The notes beneath the pieces are model-generated. The model worked only from the letters and a program-made list of their open reading frames with translations. It was not told the origin of the DNA and searched no databases. From Clostridium algoriphilum (GTDB taxonomy: Bacteria > Bacillota > Clostridia > Clostridiales > Clostridiaceae), in NCBI RefSeq assembly GCF_020443705.1, contig NZ_JAIZZK010000001.1, positions 248,001-312,000 of the forward strand: a DNA stretch of 64,000 nt, in the 5' to 3' direction. Position 1 is the stretch's first letter, and each line of letters opens with the position of its first letter. This document shows, in pieces, positions 8,755 to 18,200 of this stretch. The translations under genes were made by a program, and so were the position numbers.

Positions 8755-8798
8755 ACCGTATTATTCAGTAAAATGAATTTTACGGTGTTTTTTTATTA
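8755..8798 (+). terminator. Terminator after gene fragment
   Basis: ACCGTA...TACGGT hairpin followed by GTTTTTTTATT. The stem nearly matches the terminator at 5416-5457. Confidence 0.7.
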
Positions 8799-8859
8799 AG
8801 TTAATACGGAGTCTGACCAAAATTCGATATAAATAGTTCAAGCATATACAAATAAAAAA

Positions 8860-8886
8860 GACCCGCGATTAGCACAAGTCTTTGAT
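8860..8886 (-). terminator. Terminator after the Cys-rich peptide gene
   Basis: On the minus strand, AAGAC...GTCTT with GC-rich wobble pairs inside, followed by TTTTTTATTTG. It lies 15 bases after the 35-codon ORF and supports that ORF as a real transcript. Confidence 0.6.
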
Positions 8887-8899
8887 AATTTATTGAATT

Positions 8900-9007
8900 C
8901 TATTTCATACCTAACATCATTTGAATACAATTCACTAGTTCTTGTCCATGCATACCACATTTATGAACGCATTCAACAATGCATTGAGCAAAAGTTTGAC
9001 ATGTCAT
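8900..9007 (-). CDS. 35-residue Cys-rich peptide
   Basis: ATG 9007 follows TAGGAGGTGCTGTA, a near-perfect ribosome binding site, and the frame encodes MTCQTFAQCIVECVHKCGMH and a Met-rich tail ending MMLGMK. Cysteines are at residues 3, 9, 13, 17 and 27. There is no leader, no double-glycine site and no neighbouring modification or export gene, so a ribosomally made bacteriocin is possible but not shown. A cytoplasmic metal-binding or regulatory peptide is equally possible. A rho-independent terminator follows directly. Confidence 0.65.
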   Translation of the reverse strand: MTCQTFAQCIVECVHKCGMHGQELVNCIQMMLGMK

Positions 9008-9423
9008 TACAGCACCTCCTATAAAGTATATTGTAATTATAATCCAAGGTTATGTAGATATTATGAAGAAAACTCAAGTAGGTCTCTTTTATAAGTTTAT
9101 AAAATCAGCATATAAAAATAATTCACATTCCAAAAATATCTCGACATAACTTATAATAAATTGTACTCCTATAACCTATAATTCCCTTACTTTAATATAT
9201 TTAATTGTATGTAAAGTATCATTCATAATTATTTACACTTATCCTATATAATTCGTTTATATACAAAGGGTTATAGTTGTTTTATCATGTTATGTTTTAT
9301 TGTACATATTGTAATATATGCAATCCCTATCGTTTATTAATTATCAAAATGTCCCTATGTATATAGTTTATTGATACACCTACTATACTAAAGCGTTCGT
9401 CTAGATCTAATATAATAAATGGA
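9008..9423. other. AT-rich intergenic stretch
   Basis: About 415 bases rich in A and T with many short inverted repeats such as TTATAATAAATTG. No protein-coding frame is supported. The promoter of the Cys-rich peptide gene should lie near 9030-9080, but no clear -35/-10 pair stands out. Confidence 0.35.
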
Positions 9424-9519
9424 CTAATTATATGTATATTCACCACCATATAATGCCACTTTGAATGCTATTAGTTCACGTTCATCTGCGGTATACTCTA
9501 TCCGAACTACTTTATGCAT
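9424..9519 (-). CDS. Possible 31-residue protein or gene remnant
   Basis: A short frame (MHKVVRIEYTADERELIAFK, ending LYGGEYTYN). The composition looks protein-like, but the ribosome binding site (GACGAG) is weak. An upstream extension to GTG is open. It lies directly downstream of the DUF1413 gene on the same strand and may be a fragment of a lost partner. Confidence 0.3.
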   Translation of the reverse strand: MHKVVRIEYTADERELIAFKVALYGGEYTYN

Positions 9520-9544
9520 TGTAATACTACTCGTCCACACATAA

Positions 9545-9561
9545 GTTCACGTTTTGTCCAG
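9545..9561. repeat. 17-bp direct repeat, left copy
   Basis: GTTCACGTTTTGTCCAG, identical to 10000-10016. The pair brackets the DUF1413 gene and its operator-like palindrome, 455 bases apart. Confidence 0.7.
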
Positions 9562-9586
9562 CAACATTCAATGTATTATAAAAATC

Positions 9587-9874
9587 TTATTTATTATTAG
9601 TTGTTGTATCATCATCATGTAATTTTCTATATTTTTGTTGGTTATGAGCTGTTTTTCCTATTCCTACTATGATTAATTTATCATCATTTTTTGAAAAGTT
9701 AAAAAACATAGCTCCCAATTTAGCTCTGTTACCTACATCTATTCGAGACCACTCATAACCTCTAAAAAGATCTTTTACAATAAACTCTTCATCCTCTTGT
9801 ATTTCATATATAATGCCTTTTGCAATTTGAAATAAGTCTTTAAGGGGTGTATTACAATCAATTTTCATATTCAA
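9587..9874 (-). CDS. DUF1413-domain protein
   Basis: A 95-residue protein with the DUF1413 core: EEFIVKDLFRGYEWSRIDVG followed by NRAKLGAMFFNF and a C-terminal GKTAHNQQKYRK. The family is small, found on Firmicute chromosomes, plasmids and phages, and has no established function. GGGAGG at 9880-9885 is five bases from a TTG start (9874) and eleven from an ATG two codons later (9868); I keep the TTG. A strong palindrome sits three bases upstream of the Shine-Dalgarno, and an exact 17-bp repeat lies on either side of the gene. Confidence 0.7.
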   Translation of the reverse strand: MNMKIDCNTPLKDLFQIAKGIIYEIQEDEEFIVKDLFRGYEWSRIDVGNRAKLGAMFFNFSKNDDKLIIVGIGKTAHNQQKYRKLHDDDTTTNNK

Positions 9875-9888
9875 ACCAACCTCCCGTT

Positions 9889-9913
9889 ATTGTATGGCTA
9901 CTAGCTATACAAT
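9889..9913. promoter_or_regulatory. Operator-like palindrome before the DUF1413 gene
   Basis: A 25-base imperfect palindrome with arms ATTGTAT-GCTA and TAGC-ATACAAT around a central C; 11 of 12 arm positions pair. It ends three bases from the Shine-Dalgarno of the DUF1413 gene. It could bind a dimeric repressor or, as RNA, form a hairpin controlling translation. Confidence 0.55.
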
Positions 9914-9999
9914 AACATAGATATCTATGGGACTTAATCATCTCTTATCTTGTTAGTACCTTTTTTTAAGTATCCTTGACATATGTTGTAAGCCTACCC

Positions 10000-10016
10000 G
10001 TTCACGTTTTGTCCAG
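10000..10016. repeat. 17-bp direct repeat, right copy
   Basis: Exact copy of 9545-9561. The surrounding 9914-10246 has no supported gene. Confidence 0.7.
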
Positions 10017-10246
10017 TAAAAGTTCCCTTTATGTGCAAAACCAACCTCTTTTCAATTAAAATTCTATAGGAGATCTTATTATCATTTATTAATATATGTA
10101 AAGTATGGTTCTATGGATTATTTTATCATGACCAACTGCTGATAAAACTATTATACTAGACAATGGATCTAAATCCATTCATTCAGTAGTCTTTTATATC
10201 TATTATAAAACAACCATGTTATACTATCCCAAAGGCGGTGCATTTT

Positions 10247-10471
10247 ATGCAACAAATGAGAAAGAACGTAACAATATCCTTACCTATACTCCTAGTTAAT
10301 AAACTTAAATCTCATGCAGAAGAATTTTCAATCTCCTCCGATAAATTAATACATGATGCCATTGATGAGTATCTAATTAACCATAAGGATATTCAATATA
10401 TAAAAGATATTGAAGACTTAATTTTTGAAGATGACGAATTAACCGGTACTAACACAATGTCCCAAAAATGA
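10247..10471 (+). CDS. Ribbon-helix-helix (CopG-like) DNA-binding protein
   Basis: A 74-residue protein whose N-terminus (RKNVTISLPILLVNKLKSHA) is a classic ribbon-helix-helix strand and first helix, followed by a second helix (SSDKLIHDAIDEYL) and an acidic C-terminal tail (YIKDIEDLIFEDDEL). Such proteins are dimeric repressors or antitoxins; the acidic tail resembles toxin-neutralising tails. ATG 10247 has GGCGG at suitable spacing; MRKN at 10256 is an alternative. No toxin gene follows: the next plus-strand feature is a terminator at 10555. Confidence 0.75.
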   Translation: MQQMRKNVTISLPILLVNKLKSHAEEFSISSDKLIHDAIDEYLINHKDIQYIKDIEDLIFEDDELTGTNTMSQK

Positions 10472-10554
10472 CAATTAAACCTTTACAATATGTATTTTTA
10501 AATATATAATTAATTAACCTATTATGCTTAACATATAGTAATTTAGTATTAATT

Positions 10555-10590
10555 AAAGTTGTATTCTCTCCAAAGAGTACAGCTTTTTTT
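10555..10590 (+). terminator. Terminator after the RHH gene
   Basis: AAAGTTGTATTCTC pairs with GAGTACAGCTTT, followed by TTTTTTTG. The remainder of 10472-10803 is AT-rich with no supported gene. Confidence 0.7.
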
Positions 10591-10803
10591 GTATCAAAAT
10601 AAAGATCCTCCAAGATAATGTCAAAATTTAAGCCTAGCAATCATGATAGGCTTCGTATTAATAAGAATAATGTGAACCTATCTAAATGTTTAGATTTCTT
10701 TAAAATCATTATTTCACTTTTTAAGCACTAACTAATATATCGGCATTTACTTATGTATACTTATTTCTTTACTAATTTTCTGTGGTTAAAAATATTTTTT
10801 ATA

Positions 10804-11829
10804 TTATTCATACACCTTTTCCAACTGATTTACTAGATGCTTTTGTGTCTGGAACACGCCCATTTTTTTCCATTCTAAATATAACTCTGGACTAAATACT
10901 ATCTTACTTTTAAAAAAATAAATTTTAATAGATTCAAATGCTACCTTTGAACTATCCTCAAATTTTGATTCTGCCATATTTAATGCACACATTATAATAT
11001 CGTCCTTTATAAATACAATTGCGTCACAGCGTGGAATTAATTTAACAACTAAATCTGTTTTTTTTCCTTCTCGTTCAAAAGATAATTTTTTCAAAGAATG
11101 TATGCGCTCATCCGTATCCAATTCAACTTTATCTACTGACCCAGCAAAAACCTCATCAAAGTATTCAAAAACTCCATCAAGCTGATATTCCCAAGATGCC
11201 CACCACGTTTCTTCAAGCCCCTTACTCGCTAAATGTATAACACTATCAATTTCTTTTAATATATCGCCTTCAAAATGTCGTTCTGATTTCCTAATTGTTT
11301 TGCTATAAAAACTCTTGACTAATCCAAGGCTATCATTGATTATAATTAATATTTTATACCATCCAAAGTCATCCCAATACCCAAGATGAGTCATTGCATT
11401 ACGCATTTTCCCAAGTGATACCAATACTTCATAAGCTCTATCTGCTAATTCTTCTTTAAATATAGATTTTAAAATTTCTATACTCTTTTTGTATTCAATA
11501 GTTTTGTATGTGGTATCTTCCACCTTACCCGCTATCCAATAATCCATATGAGAATCCCTACTGTTTTCTACATACTTCTGATGTAACAGCCTTGCAATGA
11601 AATCATCAGATACATCAACCGTAAAAATTAACAATTCATTTACATCATACAATATTTTTTTAGTAAACAGCTCTATTGCATTATGAAATGCCATTGTAGA
11701 AAATTTTAATTCACTAAAATGTTCATCAATACCTAAGCCCATATCATCAATATTTTCTAAAAATTTGTTATAATGAATCAACCCAAACCATAACGAATCA
11801 ATTCCATTATTCATTATATGAAATTGCAT
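10804..11829 (-). CDS. HEPN-like protein of unknown function (third gene of cluster)
   Basis: A 341-residue soluble protein that I do not recognise as a named family. It contains KMRNAMTHLGYWDD, with Arg143 and His148 forming the R-x4-H motif typical of HEPN-domain RNases. The preceding long helices (FSTMAFHNAIELFTKKILYD and later ELADRAYEVLVSLG) fit the four-helix bundle of that fold. The C-terminal ~150 residues (from about YFDEVFAG) are a separate mixed alpha/beta region. AGGAGG precedes ATG 11829. It is last in a same-strand cluster of three genes with 79- and 187-base gaps, next to a restriction-modification gene, which suggests a defence role. That role is inferred. Confidence 0.65.
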   Translation of the reverse strand: MQFHIMNNGIDSLWFGLIHYNKFLENIDDMGLGIDEHFSELKFSTMAFHNAIELFTKKILYDVNELLIFTVDVSDDFIARLLHQKYVENSRDSHMDYWIAGKVEDTTYKTIEYKKSIEILKSIFKEELADRAYEVLVSLGKMRNAMTHLGYWDDFGWYKILIIINDSLGLVKSFYSKTIRKSERHFEGDILKEIDSVIHLASKGLEETWWASWEYQLDGVFEYFDEVFAGSVDKVELDTDERIHSLKKLSFEREGKKTDLVVKLIPRCDAIVFIKDDIIMCALNMAESKFEDSSKVAFESIKIYFFKSKIVFSPELYLEWKKMGVFQTQKHLVNQLEKVYE

Positions 11830-11908
11830 TGTTTACCTCCTACTTAAGCCTTATTTTTTAGTAAAACTAGATCTTTAATTATCCTAATGGATATATATAT
11901 CGCATACC

Positions 11909-12856
11909 TTAGGCTTCTATCTTATAAAAGCCAACAATATTTTCTTTACTAACAGATTTATTATCTTTCAAACGCATTATTGGATTATTAAATCTAGTAT
12001 TCCATACATCATGATATACCTGAACTAGGTAGTATATTACATACTTATAAGTCAAATATATTTTAGATTTTATGGTCTTAAATTTAGTATGTTCATCAAA
12101 AATAATATCTTTGATGTCAACTAAAAAACCTAATGCATATGATGTCGATATTTTTCTCCACTCGTTTACAATATCTTGTCTATTAAGCACATAACATATG
12201 TCCGAGACAATTTCGGGACAATCCTTTATATGTTCTACATTACTATCTTCCCAGAATAAGTGATTAAATAAAAAGCCATTTATACAATTATCAATATATT
12301 TTCCTCGTACCTTTAATCTCTTTTTTATGCGATAAGTGTATGAACTGTCAAAGCTATTCCAATCTACTATTTCAGTGGTATGATAAGTAATTAACCCTTG
12401 TGCCATTTCTTTAAAAGTGATTCCTTTACTTGCTAAAAACTTACTAATGTCTGTAGTTTTAGTCAGAGCCCTAGCAAGGCAATATATATCTGATTCATTT
12501 GGTAGAGTTGTTCTTGTAGTAAGATGTGATATAACACATCTATCGAATTTTATGATTTCAAACAAATCATTATTGCAGTTAAACTTAACACCTATCGTTT
12601 TAAAGAATTTACTTAATTTAATATCTTCAACAATAATATTATTAAATGGTACTGAATACTTCAAATAGTTATTTATACTTTCTTCACTACAACCACAAAT
12701 ATATGATATTGATTCAATAGTATCCTCATACGAAGTTGTCCATAGTACTTTTTTGTCCACAAAATCCCCCTTTATAACTTGAATTCTGTAACTTTCTAAG
12801 CAATACTGTATACTTTGACTAACCAAATGTTTTTCTAAACCTATTTTTACAACCAT
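11909..12856 (-). CDS. Unknown protein between two HEPN-like genes
   Basis: A 315-residue soluble protein with no motif I can name. It begins MVVKIGLEKHLVSQSIQYCL and is rich in Ile, Tyr and Lys. A central segment (SDIYCLARALTKTTDISKFL) and the C-terminal YKYVIYYLVQVYHDVW are predicted helical. No Walker box, nuclease or transmembrane signature is visible. The start has only AGAGAT upstream, weaker than in its neighbours. Its position between two R-x4-H proteins, in the same orientation, suggests it is part of the same functional unit, perhaps a sensor, regulator or antitoxin. This is inference from context. Confidence 0.6.
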   Translation of the reverse strand: MVVKIGLEKHLVSQSIQYCLESYRIQVIKGDFVDKKVLWTTSYEDTIESISYICGCSEESINNYLKYSVPFNNIIVEDIKLSKFFKTIGVKFNCNNDLFEIIKFDRCVISHLTTRTTLPNESDIYCLARALTKTTDISKFLASKGITFKEMAQGLITYHTTEIVDWNSFDSSYTYRIKKRLKVRGKYIDNCINGFLFNHLFWEDSNVEHIKDCPEIVSDICYVLNRQDIVNEWRKISTSYALGFLVDIKDIIFDEHTKFKTIKSKIYLTYKYVIYYLVQVYHDVWNTRFNNPIMRLKDNKSVSKENIVGFYKIEA

Positions 12857-12958
12857 ATCTCTATTTTTTTCTTACAAGTAGCAATCAACTCTCCATATGT
12901 TTAGCATACAGCTACATATTAATTAAAGCTTTTGCCTTATATTTTTGGTTATCCATGT

Positions 12959-12973
12959 ATACGGTTCACCGTA
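12959..12973. promoter_or_regulatory. Hairpin motif shared by two genes of the HEPN cluster
   Basis: ATACGGTTCACCGTA, with a TACGG/CCGTA stem, lies about 100 bases upstream of the 315-residue gene. The same 12 bases ATACGGTTCACC recur at 14782-14793, about 60 bases upstream of the 559-residue gene. It could be a shared promoter-proximal operator. Confidence 0.4.
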
Positions 12974-13043
12974 CCTTTGTATCAGCGGTATTCAAATATA
13001 CTTTAATTTGATGAGTAAACTAAGTATACTCATATCTAACATT

Positions 13044-14723
13044 TTATATCTCTAAATCTTCTTCAACACTTAAATAATCCAAATCTTCATTGTTTATTAG
13101 ATTAATAAAAATTGTATTTATTGTTGAAAAAACTATCCATACAACCTTTATAAACTCAAACATACTCATTTCACTAGGATTAATGTCTCTAAGGTGGGCA
13201 ATTCTATTTCTATACTCTAAACCAACCTCATTATCATCTTTTAACAAGTAATATCTTGTCCATCTTAAATGATGCTCACCTAACACTTTCAACATTACTT
13301 GGTTCAGATTATTACCATTTCCAAATATAGCACCCAAGGTGATATTCTTCTCAAAGAAAACAGTATTATCAATCGAAACATATACTAGTCTTAATATCTT
13401 TTCAAGGAAAGAAATAATATATATTAATTTATTGAATAGCGCAATTCCATGTTCGTTGTTTTTTACCACTTCACGAAGAATATTAATTAAATCATCAATA
13501 TTATTATCTAGGTTTTCAAATTCAGTGTCGTGTTTTAGAGTTTCAAATATACATCCTATTACGACTTTTAACGAATTATTAAACTCTTCTGCTACCTCAT
13601 CCTCACTAAACCAATAAAGCAATTTTGATGAATGAACGGTAATTAAAATGTCAAATTGGCTTTTTCTACTTGAAGTAAAGTAATCATTTGTATTAGGAGA
13701 ACTAGCTATAATGTCTGTTACAGATCCCTTAAATGAAGTTGATGATTTTATTAGGGCGGATACCCATAACTTTGCTTCGCTCATTTCGTGGCTAATAGTT
13801 AAGTATCTTGTAAGTGGAACAACTTTTCTGTTCTGTTCCATCCACTTCCTATATGGCTCAGTTGAAAACTCGTATTTAAACTCTTGCCCTGTTTCCATAA
13901 TTTTTTTATTTACTTTTTCATCTATTTCTCGAATGATTAGTGTTAGCTCCTTCGCTTCATTCATTCTTAATAGATACAATGTATCATAGGCAACTTTTAA
14001 ATCACCTTGTAAAGAATATTCATCCTCCATATGTTTGTATCTTTCAACGATGTTTTCAAATACTTTTCTGCCACTTTCTGTGGCTATATTAACAAAACCA
14101 CGCTGATACAAAACTTTCACAACATTACAAATATCTTTGAACCTCATTCTTGATACTTTATGGAAATTATCAACCATAAGTAGTTTTAAAAGCTCTTGAT
14201 TATTCTTTTTTAAAATATCAAATAATCCTTCAAAGTTATCAAATGCGAAGTATGTATGTTCATTAATAAGATATTGAAAGATTCTACTATCCTTTAACCC
14301 AGAATAAAACATAATCATTAACTCAAGTGTTGCCTTCATTAATCCCATATCAGAAAGTCTATTAGCAAGCGTAAATATCTGTTCATAATTACTTTGAAGA
14401 CATTTTATTATCGGTCCATTTGTAATAATCTCTTTATGTTTAGTTGAATATTGTATAAGTTCTTGTAAATGCTTACGAAAATCTTCTGGAATATCATCAA
14501 TGTGTTCTTCAAATTTAAGAATATGATCTAAATACAAATAATCGAAATATTGTTCTTCATTATCTAATGAGACTAATTTATGAGTATCAAAATAATCACA
14601 GATTAACTGTCTATTATCTATTAAGAACTTTATGTTATGGTAAGTTGCTAATTCAGCTAAATCATACTTTTCTATTGTTAAAAAGTCATTGGTTTCTTCA
14701 CGAAGATATTCAATTATATTCAT
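13044..14723 (-). CDS. Large HEPN-like protein (first gene of cluster)
   Basis: A 559-residue, almost entirely helical protein. Near the C-terminus, LEYRNRIAHLRDINP contains Arg505 and His510, the R-x4-H catalytic motif of HEPN domains. The preceding helices (ISFLEKILRLVYVSID ... LGEHHLRWTRYYLL) and the following hydrophobic helix (FEFIKVVWIVFSTINTIFI) match a HEPN helical bundle of the DUF4209-like kind. The first ~300 residues are unrecognised and may sense a target or bind a partner. AGGAGGTGG precedes ATG 14723. It begins the three-gene minus-strand cluster, and an operator-like ATACGGTTCACC lies at 14782. Restriction or abortive-infection function is plausible but inferred. Confidence 0.65.
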   Translation of the reverse strand: MNIIEYLREETNDFLTIEKYDLAELATYHNIKFLIDNRQLICDYFDTHKLVSLDNEEQYFDYLYLDHILKFEEHIDDIPEDFRKHLQELIQYSTKHKEIITNGPIIKCLQSNYEQIFTLANRLSDMGLMKATLELMIMFYSGLKDSRIFQYLINEHTYFAFDNFEGLFDILKKNNQELLKLLMVDNFHKVSRMRFKDICNVVKVLYQRGFVNIATESGRKVFENIVERYKHMEDEYSLQGDLKVAYDTLYLLRMNEAKELTLIIREIDEKVNKKIMETGQEFKYEFSTEPYRKWMEQNRKVVPLTRYLTISHEMSEAKLWVSALIKSSTSFKGSVTDIIASSPNTNDYFTSSRKSQFDILITVHSSKLLYWFSEDEVAEEFNNSLKVVIGCIFETLKHDTEFENLDNNIDDLINILREVVKNNEHGIALFNKLIYIISFLEKILRLVYVSIDNTVFFEKNITLGAIFGNGNNLNQVMLKVLGEHHLRWTRYYLLKDDNEVGLEYRNRIAHLRDINPSEMSMFEFIKVVWIVFSTINTIFINLINNEDLDYLSVEEDLEI

Positions 14724-14843
14724 TCATCCACCTCCTACTATTATCATCAAATACTCATTTACAAAACCGCAGTAACTTATGATACGGTTCACCACTCCAA
14801 ATTCTAAAACTTATTAAGAATTTACATTTTCTCTAATCATCAT

Positions 14844-14984
14844 AACTTCCCATTATAGACAATATATACTTCATCTAACTCCTATTAATTATGTAGTACA
14901 AGCCACCTCGCGCTTTAACATTTTTATTATATTAATTCGCCATAAAACAATTTTTCTCCTGCAATATTTGTAAAAATAGGTAAA
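14844..14984. repeat. Long direct repeat B (right border of accessory island)
   Basis: Partner of 6241-6382, same orientation, about 8.6 kb apart. It lies between the divergent promoters of the HEPN cluster and the type IIG restriction gene. No gene is supported in 14724-15248. Confidence 0.8.
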
Positions 14985-15248
14985 ATAAAGCTCAAGAATA
15001 TACCCCAGAGCTTATGATTCAAGTTTCCAGTGATGACATTTATACTACTCGTCATACTTTTTAACTTTACTATGAATGATATGTTTTATAATTAGTCTTA
15101 TAACCTTATGATACCGTATGGAATGTTGATATATGGTGCTATGAATTGTGAATCATTTGGTACACCTTTCCTTCCTAATTCTAAATTTATCATATATCAA
15201 GCATTTGTTTAATATTGTAAATGTATAGCAATTATTAAGTGGTAGGTT

Positions 15249-18200
15249 ATGAGTAAATATGATATTCCGTTATTTAATACAGAAGATTTATTGAAAGAAG
15301 TTAATTTACTAGACGTGTTTCATGTTGAAGCAAGGGTAAATGTAATAAAAAAATGGAGCAATAATGATTATATTAAAAGCCAAAGTGAAATACAGTTAGG
15401 GGGAGAATTTTTTAAGGACATATTTGTTGATGTTTTAGACTATAGTACTGTGACATCTGGTGAAAAAGATTGGAGTTTATGTATAGAACAAAAAACAGAA
15501 GTAGATGGAACTAAACCGGATGGCGTATTAGGATTATATTCAGCTAGCAATACAATGGGTAAAACGCAAGCTGTTATTGAATTAAAGGGTCCGAATATTG
15601 ATTTAGATGAAAAACAAAAGAGAAATGCTAAAGATTATGGAACACCAGTTGAACAGGCGTTCAGTTACGCTAGCAAATATGATGGATGCAAATGGGTATT
15701 GGTATCAAATTTTAAGGAGATTAGGATATATAAAGTCGGAAGAAGCCAGAATTATTATGAAAAATTCTTATTAGAAGACATTCAGGAACAAAATGAATTT
15801 AAAAGATTTTACTTATTACTATGCAGGAATAATTTAATAACAAAAGAAAATGAATCAAAGACTGAAATGTTGAGTAAACGAGCTTATAATATTGAAAAAA
15901 ATATTACTAAGGAATTTTATAGTAAATATAAGTTGTTAAGGTTAAGTTTATTACATGTTATAAAAGATAATAATCCATATTTAGACATTGACCAATGTAT
16001 CAGATGCTCACAAAAATTTTTAGATAGAATTGTTTTTATATGTTTTTGTCAAGGAATGAAACTTATAAAACAAGACGAACTAAAAAATGCTCTAGTAAGA
16101 GGTAAATACTCATATAACGGTATATGGATTGAAATCAAGGGATTATTTAGAGCTTTAGATGAAGGTAAGAAGACACTTAATATAAATAAATTTAATGGAG
16201 AATTGTTTAAATTTGATACGTTTCTTGATAATTCTAAGATACCAGATGAGTTTTTTGAAAATCTAAATGATATTATTAATTATAAATTTTCAAATGATAT
16301 TAATGTGGAAATACTTGGTCACATATTTGAACAATCTATAACAGATTTAGCGGAATTAAAAAAAGAGTTTACTGGAATTGAGGATTATGATAATGAAGGT
16401 AGACGAAATAAAGAAGGAATATTTTACACACCTAATAATGTTACTAAGCTTATAGTTGATGAAACTCTAGGAAAATATCTAGAAAAAAAATTTAATGAAA
16501 TTGTAAATTATTACAATTCACAGGAGATTAAAGTTCTTAAGGACATTGAAGGGAAAAAATTAAACAAGACTAACAGCAAAGAATTATTTATATATGTAGC
16601 ATATAGAGATATATTAAGAGATTTAAAAATACTTGATGCTTCTTGTGGATCTGGTGCATTTTTAGTACAGGTATGCGACTTTTTGAGCAAAGAATACGAG
16701 AGAGTGGAAAGAAAGATGGATTACTTAAAAAATAATCATTATGGCCAAATTAATTTATTTCAGTTAAACCAAGAAATCTTAAGTAAAAATATTTATGGCG
16801 TAGATTTAAATGAAGAAAGTGTAGAAATAACAAAATTATCATTGTGGCTTAAGACTGTTGAAAAGGATAGGCCGCTGCTGGCTTTAAATCGGCATATCAG
16901 ATGTGGAAATAGTCTAATCAATGACAGTCCAATAACAAGTAAAGCGTTTGATTGGAATAAAGAATTCCCAGAGGTTTTGGAAACTGGAGGATTTGATATA
17001 ATTATTGGGAACCCTCCATATTTAAAATGGAGTTTAATTAATCCAAGAAAGCCATTTGAAACAGGTCAATACTTAGGTATTTCTTATAACTGTAGAATTC
17101 ACCATGAGGATGCACAACCTAATCTATATATTTTCTTCATTATTCTTTGTATGAATTTACTTAAGGATAAGGGTTCTTTAGGATTTATAACATCTCAGGA
17201 ATGGCTGAATTATGAAAAGTTAAATACTGTGAAAAAATCATTGTTAGAGAATGGAACAATAAATAATATAATATTTAATAGTAAGTATTCTGTATTCATT
17301 GATTTAGATGGAACTACTATCGGAACAAATAGTTCAATAATAATATATGAAAAAGGAATTTTTGAAGAAAGTACTTCTATAAATATTCCATTAAATGAAG
17401 AGGAGATGTATTTTAATACAGGAAATTGTTCAAGTATTCCGTATAAAATTACTCTTAATGAAAAATGGAATAGATATGGTATTACCTCTGAAATAGATCT
17501 AATAATGCATCAAATTAGTGGGATTGAATCTATATCTTTGGACAATAGAGATTATTTTGACGTATTTGGAGGATTCCAACCACCTATAAATAAATTACAA
17601 TACTTTACATTGACTGAATCGGAATATTTGATGGTACCTAAAAGCGAAAGAGAAATTGTATATAAAGCTATTTTAAATGCTGATTCAATTGATAAATATT
17701 TTATGAAGAATGAGGGAGTTTTCTGGATTGTAGCTAATGAACTAACAAGTGAAAGCGATTTTAATAATACGTATCCATATTTGTATAGACTGTTGAAGAG
17801 TAGGATAAAATCAATTAATGATAGTACTTGGTACAAGTTTCCTAACATTAGAAATCTAGACAAATTTAAATCCATGGAGTTAAAACTTCTAGCGCCTAGA
17901 ACAAAAAAATATAATGCTTTTTCATTAGATGAATCTAAACATTTATTCAAGGGTACAAATAGTGCTATTTATGTTAAAAAGGGATTTGATGTTAAGTTTG
18001 TAATGGGAATACTAAACGCTACTCTATTAACATTTTGGTATAAATTCGAAGGAGATGCCTATCATGGTGAAACCAGAAAATATGAACCTAAATCAGTGAA
18101 AAAGTTTAAAATACCTGTTGTTGAAAAAAACATTCAAAACAATATTGCTAATAAAGTCCAGAATATTTTAAACAATGGTATCTCTATAAATTATTTAATT

